A DNA stretch of 64,000 bases from RPQJ01 sp052035645 (GTDB lineage: Bacteria > Pseudomonadota > Gammaproteobacteria > Steroidobacterales > Steroidobacteraceae): NCBI GenBank assembly GCA_052035645.1, contig JBPOHK010000059.1, forward strand, positions 22,168 to 86,167, given 5' to 3'. Numbering within the stretch: position 1 is the first letter of the stretch; each line of letters starts with the position of its first letter. Shown here in pieces: positions 60,649-64,000 of this stretch. The position numbers and the translations under genes were made by a program. The notes under the pieces are model-generated. The model had not been told where the DNA came from and did not search any database. It saw nothing but the letters and a program-made list of their open reading frames with translations.

Positions 60649-61311
60649 TCAGCGCCTTTCGAGGGTACCGAACAGCCAGTCGCCCAGCGGGTAGGTGATG
60701 TTGAAGTTCCGCGCGGCCATCCGCGCCGGGTCGTGGTGGATCGTGTGCAGTCGCTTGAGGCGGGCGACCAGCGGCAGGCGGGCGAGCGGATGCCGGGGCG
60801 GCAGGTGATAGGCGAGGTGCAGGAACTCGTAGTTGAGGAAATAACCGAGCGAGGTCGCGCCGAACAGCCAGGCGACATTGGGCGACGCGAGCACGGCGAG
60901 CAGCAATCCCGCCGGCAGCGCGAAGGCCGCCAGGAAAAAGACCATCAGCACCGGCGGGAACAGCACCGCGCGAAAGTCGCGCACGGCGTCGATCACCATG
61001 GTGGCGTCGGTGAAGAAGCGGTGGTGCTGGCGGGTGTGGCGTTCGTACACGAGCCGCAGGCCGCGCGTGAGGTGGTGCATCGGACCGCGGTGGCCCCAGT
61101 ACTCGGCGAGGTTCACGTAGACGGCCGACAGCGGCACCGCCAGCCATTCCCAGGCCGAGACGGACCGCAGCTGCAGCAGGCAGCCGAACAGCACGGCGCC
61201 GCCGAACCCGAAGGTGAAGGCGAAGTGCAGCCAGCCCGAGTAGCGCTCCGGCACGTGCTCGCGACGGTAGGCGTCGCGGAACGCGGCCACCGACTCGGGC
61301 GAGGCGGGCAT
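60649..61311 (-). CDS. Fatty acid hydroxylase/sterol desaturase superfamily protein
   Basis: The 220-residue membrane protein has the di-iron His clusters HRGPMHH, HTRQHHRFF, HLAYHLPPRHPLA and HTIHHDPAR spaced as in the superfamily, with about four membrane helices between. It probably oxidises a lipid C-H bond using O2. The last part (NFNITYPLGDWLFGTLE) is a family hallmark. A MAPEG gene precedes it by 7 bases in the same direction. Confidence 0.87.
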   Translation of the reverse strand: MPASPESVAAFRDAYRREHVPERYSGWLHFAFTFGFGGAVLFGCLLQLRSVSAWEWLAVPLSAVYVNLAEYWGHRGPMHHLTRGLRLVYERHTRQHHRFFTDATMVIDAVRDFRAVLFPPVLMVFFLAAFALPAGLLLAVLASPNVAWLFGATSLGYFLNYEFLHLAYHLPPRHPLARLPLVARLKRLHTIHHDPARMAARNFNITYPLGDWLFGTLERR

Positions 61312-61318
61312 GCGGGCG

Positions 61319-61693
61319 TCAGGCCCCGGCGACGAAGATCGCCACGGCGCTGCCGATGCCGACGAACCACGCCAGCGAGCGCAGCGTGGCGAGATCGGCG
61401 ACGTAGCACGCGATGTAGGCCACCCGGGCCACGACGAACGTGACCGCCAGCAGGTCGACCCTGCCCTGCGGCGCGTGCAGCAGGTGCGCGACGATGACGG
61501 CCGCGGCGAACAGCGGGAAGGCCTCGAAGCTGTTCAGCTGGGCCGCATTGGCGCGCCGCCGGTGACCGGCCTGCTGAGCGAGCCACTCGCGCGGATTGCT
61601 GTTGTCGAAGCGCTCGCCGCCGATCTTGGCGGTCAGGGTGGCGACGTAGGGCAGGAATCCCGCGATCAGCACGCACCAGAGAGCGGTGGTCAT
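61319..61693 (-). CDS. MAPEG-family membrane protein
   Basis: The 124-residue protein has four hydrophobic helices. NSNPREWLAQQAGHRRRANA and AAQLNSFEAFPLFAAAVIVA (about residues 31-72) match the MAPEG family of glutathione-dependent or eicosanoid enzymes. Bacterial members are largely uncharacterised. It is followed by the hydroxylase-type gene and likely shares its transcript. Confidence 0.87.
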   Translation of the reverse strand: MTTALWCVLIAGFLPYVATLTAKIGGERFDNSNPREWLAQQAGHRRRANAAQLNSFEAFPLFAAAVIVAHLLHAPQGRVDLLAVTFVVARVAYIACYVADLATLRSLAWFVGIGSAVAIFVAGA

Positions 61694-61787
61694 GGTCGGT
61701 TCCACATCGGTGAGGAAGGGACGCCGAGGATATTCTATCCGCGTGCCCGAGGCGGTACCCTTGCAGCATGCGCGGAGCCGACCGTCC

Positions 61788-62099
61788 ATGAAGACCCGCA
61801 AACCCTCCAGCCGGGCGCAGCGCATCCTCGACCACCACCGCAACCGGGGGCGGCTCTACCCGACGCCGCGGTACTGGGAGCGCTTCTACCTCATGCTGGA
61901 GGAAGAGGCCGAGCGGCGCGGCAAGAGCCCGCCGCCTGCGCCCCTGGTCGCGACGGCGGAATTCAGCCCGAAGCGCGACGACCGGATGCAGTGCCTCGAC
62001 GACCAGGTGGCCTGGGCGGACCGGAATTTCCTGTTGCACCGGGTGCAGATGTTCTTCGACGCCCTGCCCTCCTCGGGCTGGACGCGCAAGGACGCCTGA
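61788..62099 (+). CDS. Hypothetical soluble protein
   Basis: The 103-residue protein is basic at the N-terminus (MKTRKPSSRAQRILDHHRNR). It continues LYPTPRYWERFYLMLEEEAE and ends in a charged helix. No family is recognised. The ATG at 61788 opens 95 bases from the divergent MAPEG gene. A small membrane protein follows after 8 bases. Confidence 0.5.
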   Translation: MKTRKPSSRAQRILDHHRNRGRLYPTPRYWERFYLMLEEEAERRGKSPPPAPLVATAEFSPKRDDRMQCLDDQVAWADRNFLLHRVQMFFDALPSSGWTRKDA

Positions 62100-62107
62100 G
62101 CCCGGCG

Positions 62108-62287
62108 ATGCGCATCGCCAAGCCACTGCTGCTCGTCACGACGCCCGTGGGCGTAGCCTTCGGCCTGCGCGAGGCCTGGCGCCTGGCCGGCCCGAGGATG
62201 ATGGTGCTGATGGCACTGATGCTGGCGGTGGTCGGCCTGCTCGTGTGGTGGACCGTGCGGACCGTGCGCCGCGAGTCCAGGCCATAG
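62108..62287 (+). CDS. Very small membrane protein
   Basis: The 59-residue protein has two hydrophobic stretches (PLLLVTTPVGVAFGL and MMVLMALMLAVVGLLVWWTV) and a basic Arg-rich end. No family is recognised. Spacing of 8 bases from the preceding gene suggests one transcript. The palindrome cluster begins 14 bases after its stop. Confidence 0.45.
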   Translation: MRIAKPLLLVTTPVGVAFGLREAWRLAGPRMMVLMALMLAVVGLLVWWTVRTVRRESRP

Positions 62288-62301
62288 AAAACAGGGGCCA
62301 G

Positions 62302-62415
62302 AAATAGGGGACATTCTCCTTTTCTGGCGGGGACTGTCCCCATCGGGGACTGTCCCCTCTCCGGAAAAGGAGAATGTCCCCTGCTTTCGGAAAAATTAGT
62401 GAGTGTCCCCTATTT
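62302..62415. repeat. REP/BIME-like palindrome cluster
   Basis: A nested set of inverted repeats fills this spacer. AGGGGACATTCTCCTTTTC (62306-62324) pairs perfectly with 62364-62382. Inside lie two copies of GGGGACTGTCCCC (62329-62341 and 62345-62357), each a palindrome. AAATAGGGGACA (62302-62313) pairs with TGTCCCCTATTT (62404-62415). The base composition is visibly less GC-rich than the genes around. It resembles REP elements spread by REP-associated tyrosine transposases (RAYT). No transposase is adjacent. Confidence 0.75.
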
Positions 62416-62420
62416 TGTCG

Positions 62421-62843
62421 TCAGCGGCGGTTCACCAGCCACAGGCCGACGAAGCAGAGGACCAGGCCGGCGGCGTTCGCGAGCGACAGCTTCTCGCGGA
62501 ACACCAGCACGCCGATGGCGAGCAGCAGCGCCGCGGCGGCCGACTGCGTGACGAGCGCGCCGAGGCTCACCTCGAAGCCGCTGCGGTAGAGAAAGAGAAA
62601 GCCGAGATCCAGCCCGACGATGACGACGGCGAGCGCGAGCGCCGTCCAGTTGACCTGCCGCAGTTCCTGCCGCCACTCGAAGCCGCCCGGCGACACCAGC
62701 AGGATCGCCGCGAACACCGCCGTCACCAGCGCGTACGTGAGCATCAGCGACAGCAGCGGATTGGCGCCCGCCGGGGTCAGCTTCAGCACCAGGTGGTAGC
62801 CGACGGTGCAGGCGATGGCGAGCGCGAGCCAGGTGTATTGCAC
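62421..62843 (-). CDS. Small EamA/DMT-family transporter
   Basis: The 140-residue protein has about four to five hydrophobic helices (YTWLALAIACTVGYHLVLKL, LMLTYALVTAVFAAILLVSP, WTALALAVVIVGLDLGFLFL, QSAAAALLLAIGVLVFREKL, and NAAGLVLCFVGLWLVNRR). It is a single EamA repeat, half the length of typical members, and probably dimerises. The GTG at 62843 is the likely start. Its 3' end abuts the palindrome cluster. Confidence 0.78.
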   Translation of the reverse strand: MQYTWLALAIACTVGYHLVLKLTPAGANPLLSLMLTYALVTAVFAAILLVSPGGFEWRQELRQVNWTALALAVVIVGLDLGFLFLYRSGFEVSLGALVTQSAAAALLLAIGVLVFREKLSLANAAGLVLCFVGLWLVNRR

Positions 62844-62919
62844 GGTGCGGTCTCGGCGGAGGGCGCGGGAACCCGATCTTAAGGGAGGGCGCGCCGGAAC
62901 AGCACCGGAACCGACCGGG

Positions 62920-64000
62920 CTATGGCACCCGCCGCCGAGAATGCAGCGCATCCCACGCGGCCAGCGCCGGCTTCGGATTGAAGTCGGCGTCGGTGAGGCC
63001 GATCTGCACGAACAGCGGCAGGTTGGGCGGCTGCGGCTGGGGATAGGCCGCGAGATCGAGATCGGCGAACTGCAACTGGATCAGGGCGGTGGCCTGCACG
63101 CTGTCGAGCAACTGCGCATGTCGGGTGACGTAGCGGGCCTGCTCGTCGGGGCTGGAGGTGATCGACCCGACGGAAGCGCTGGTCCAGCCGCCCTCGACCA
63201 CCATCACCGGCAGTCGGTGGCCGTTGACGACGCGCACGTAGTAGTTGGACGGGATGTCCTCGGGCTGCGCGTAAGCGAAATAAGGGTACGACGACAGTCC
63301 CAGCACGTCCGCGAACGGGAAATCGTCGTAATCGCGCTCGACGCCGACGTAGCCGGTTTTGGTGCCGGACAGCACGCCCCAGGCCGTCTCGACCTGCACG
63401 CTGACCAGCAGCGGCGCCGAGCGCCCGGCCGCCCGCAGGTCGGCCGCCGCCGCGTTGGCAGCCTGCACGACGGCGTCGTAGACGGGCGCGGGCGCGGCGG
63501 CACGAATCAGGTTGGTCTCGGCTGCGAGGCCGAGGTACTCGGGGTGAAACTTGCGCTCGACTGCCAGCGCGTAGTCGCGATAGAGCTGCTGCACCGCCGG
63601 CTCGGTGATACTGCGGCCGAGTTCGCGCAGTTGCGGCGGTTCCTCGCCGCGCGACAGGCCGTCGGTCAGCTCGAGCATGAAATAGAGCGCGAGGCCCTTG
63701 CCGCGGAAGAGATCGATCAGGGCCTTCTTGTCCCGGTCGAGGATCGCATCCGGCGACATGCCCGCCAGCAGATCGCGCCAGGGCAGTTCCTCGTGGATGG
63801 CGGCCATCTCGGCCCGCTGGCTCCACAGGTCGAGGCCCTGCAGCAGCACGGGCACCTCGGGTCGCGGCGGCAGCGGCGAGAACCCCATGCTCCAGGTGCG
63901 GGTCGAGCCCGGGGGCGGACCCTGCGGCGTGCCGCCGCCGCCACCGCAACCCGCGAGGGCGAGGATCAGCACCAGCAGTGCGGGCAGGCGGACGAGGCAG
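62920..64000 (-). CDS. Lipoprotein with glycosidase-like fold, 5' end outside the window
   Basis: At least 360 residues are present. The signal sequence reaches the right edge (CLVRLPALLVLILALAGC) with lipobox LAGC and a Gly-rich stretch after it, so the start codon lies beyond 64000. The body (ELTDGLSRGEEPPQLREL, YLGLAAETNLIRAA, LGLSSYPYFAYAQPEDIPSN, MVVEGGWTSASVG) suggests a TIM-barrel glycoside hydrolase; possible catalytic acids are the Glu of AAETN and of VVEGGW. It resembles GH53-like endo-galactanase relatives only loosely. Stop at 62920. Confidence 0.65.
   Translation of the reverse strand, partial: CLVRLPALLVLILALAGCGGGGGTPQGPPPGSTRTWSMGFSPLPPRPEVPVLLQGLDLWSQRAEMAAIHEELPWRDLLAGMSPDAILDRDKKALIDLFRGKGLALYFMLELTDGLSRGEEPPQLRELGRSITEPAVQQLYRDYALAVERKFHPEYLGLAAETNLIRAAAPAPVYDAVVQAANAAAADLRAAGRSAPLLVSVQVETAWGVLSGTKTGYVGVERDYDDFPFADVLGLSSYPYFAYAQPEDIPSNYYVRVVNGHRLPVMVVEGGWTSASVGSITSSPDEQARYVTRHAQLLDSVQATALIQLQFADLDLAAYPQPQPPNLPLFVQIGLTDADFNPKPALAAWDALHSRRRVP

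Overview
The window is very GC-rich (well above 65% by eye) and gene-dense, with many 4-base stop/start overlaps (ATGA, GTGA). Kdo transferase and Kdo kinase genes, TolC, GlnE, SlyX, DUF6491 and YgbA-type proteins point to a Gammaproteobacterium, probably near Nevskiales/Steroidobacterales/Xanthomonadales. A bacteriochlorophyll (BChl) gene cluster suggests an aerobic anoxygenic phototroph or a recent descendant of one. The taxonomic placement is inferred. No rRNA, tRNA, CRISPR array, prophage or insertion sequence was recognised, and no gene-free stretch exceeds 300 bases.

Region 1 (1-9.2 kb) is an accessory metabolic locus. A leftward operon holds a class-III aminotransferase and two tandem FAD oxidoreductases. 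A rightward Rieske oxygenase gene diverges from it. Next come a regulator fusing a BetI-like TetR domain to a degenerate Rieske oxygenase domain, two polyamine-type ABC permeases and a convergent PotD/PotF-type binding protein. Two matching 14-bp inverted repeats sit at the two divergent promoters. The fusion regulator is the most novel single protein in the window.

Region 2 (9.3-18.5 kb) holds a phospholipase D/ClsC-like lipoprotein, an M28 peptidase, a 1337-residue multi-PAS hybrid histidine kinase and a DeaD-type RNA helicase.

Region 3 (18.5-33.6 kb) is the BChl cluster: bciB, bchJ-bchE, an alpha/beta hydrolase, the operon bchG-pucC-like-bchP-tspO-orf65-orf93, ppsR, aerR, and then bchF, bchN, bchB and bchI. 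Predicted PpsR boxes (CGT-N12-ACA or its complement) lie at the bchE, bchG and bchF/aerR promoters. The right end is damaged. bchF and bchN appear frameshifted, and bchB is cut in half and joined tail-to-tail to a bchI that lacks its last residues. This is either real decay of photosynthesis or a local assembly/sequence fault. The long intact genes elsewhere argue against generally poor sequence.

Region 4 (33.7-64 kb) is mostly housekeeping: a secreted RNase with its barstar inhibitor, a thiolase, an OPT transporter, an ABC exporter, a GGDEF-EAL protein, pcm, a TolC-family protein, waaA, kdkA, a glycosyltransferase, glnE, apt, two MFS transporters, a nitroreductase, a small gene behind a consensus sigma-54 promoter, ygbA, rarD, a fatty acid hydroxylase-type protein, a REP/BIME-like palindrome cluster and a lipoprotein running off the right edge.
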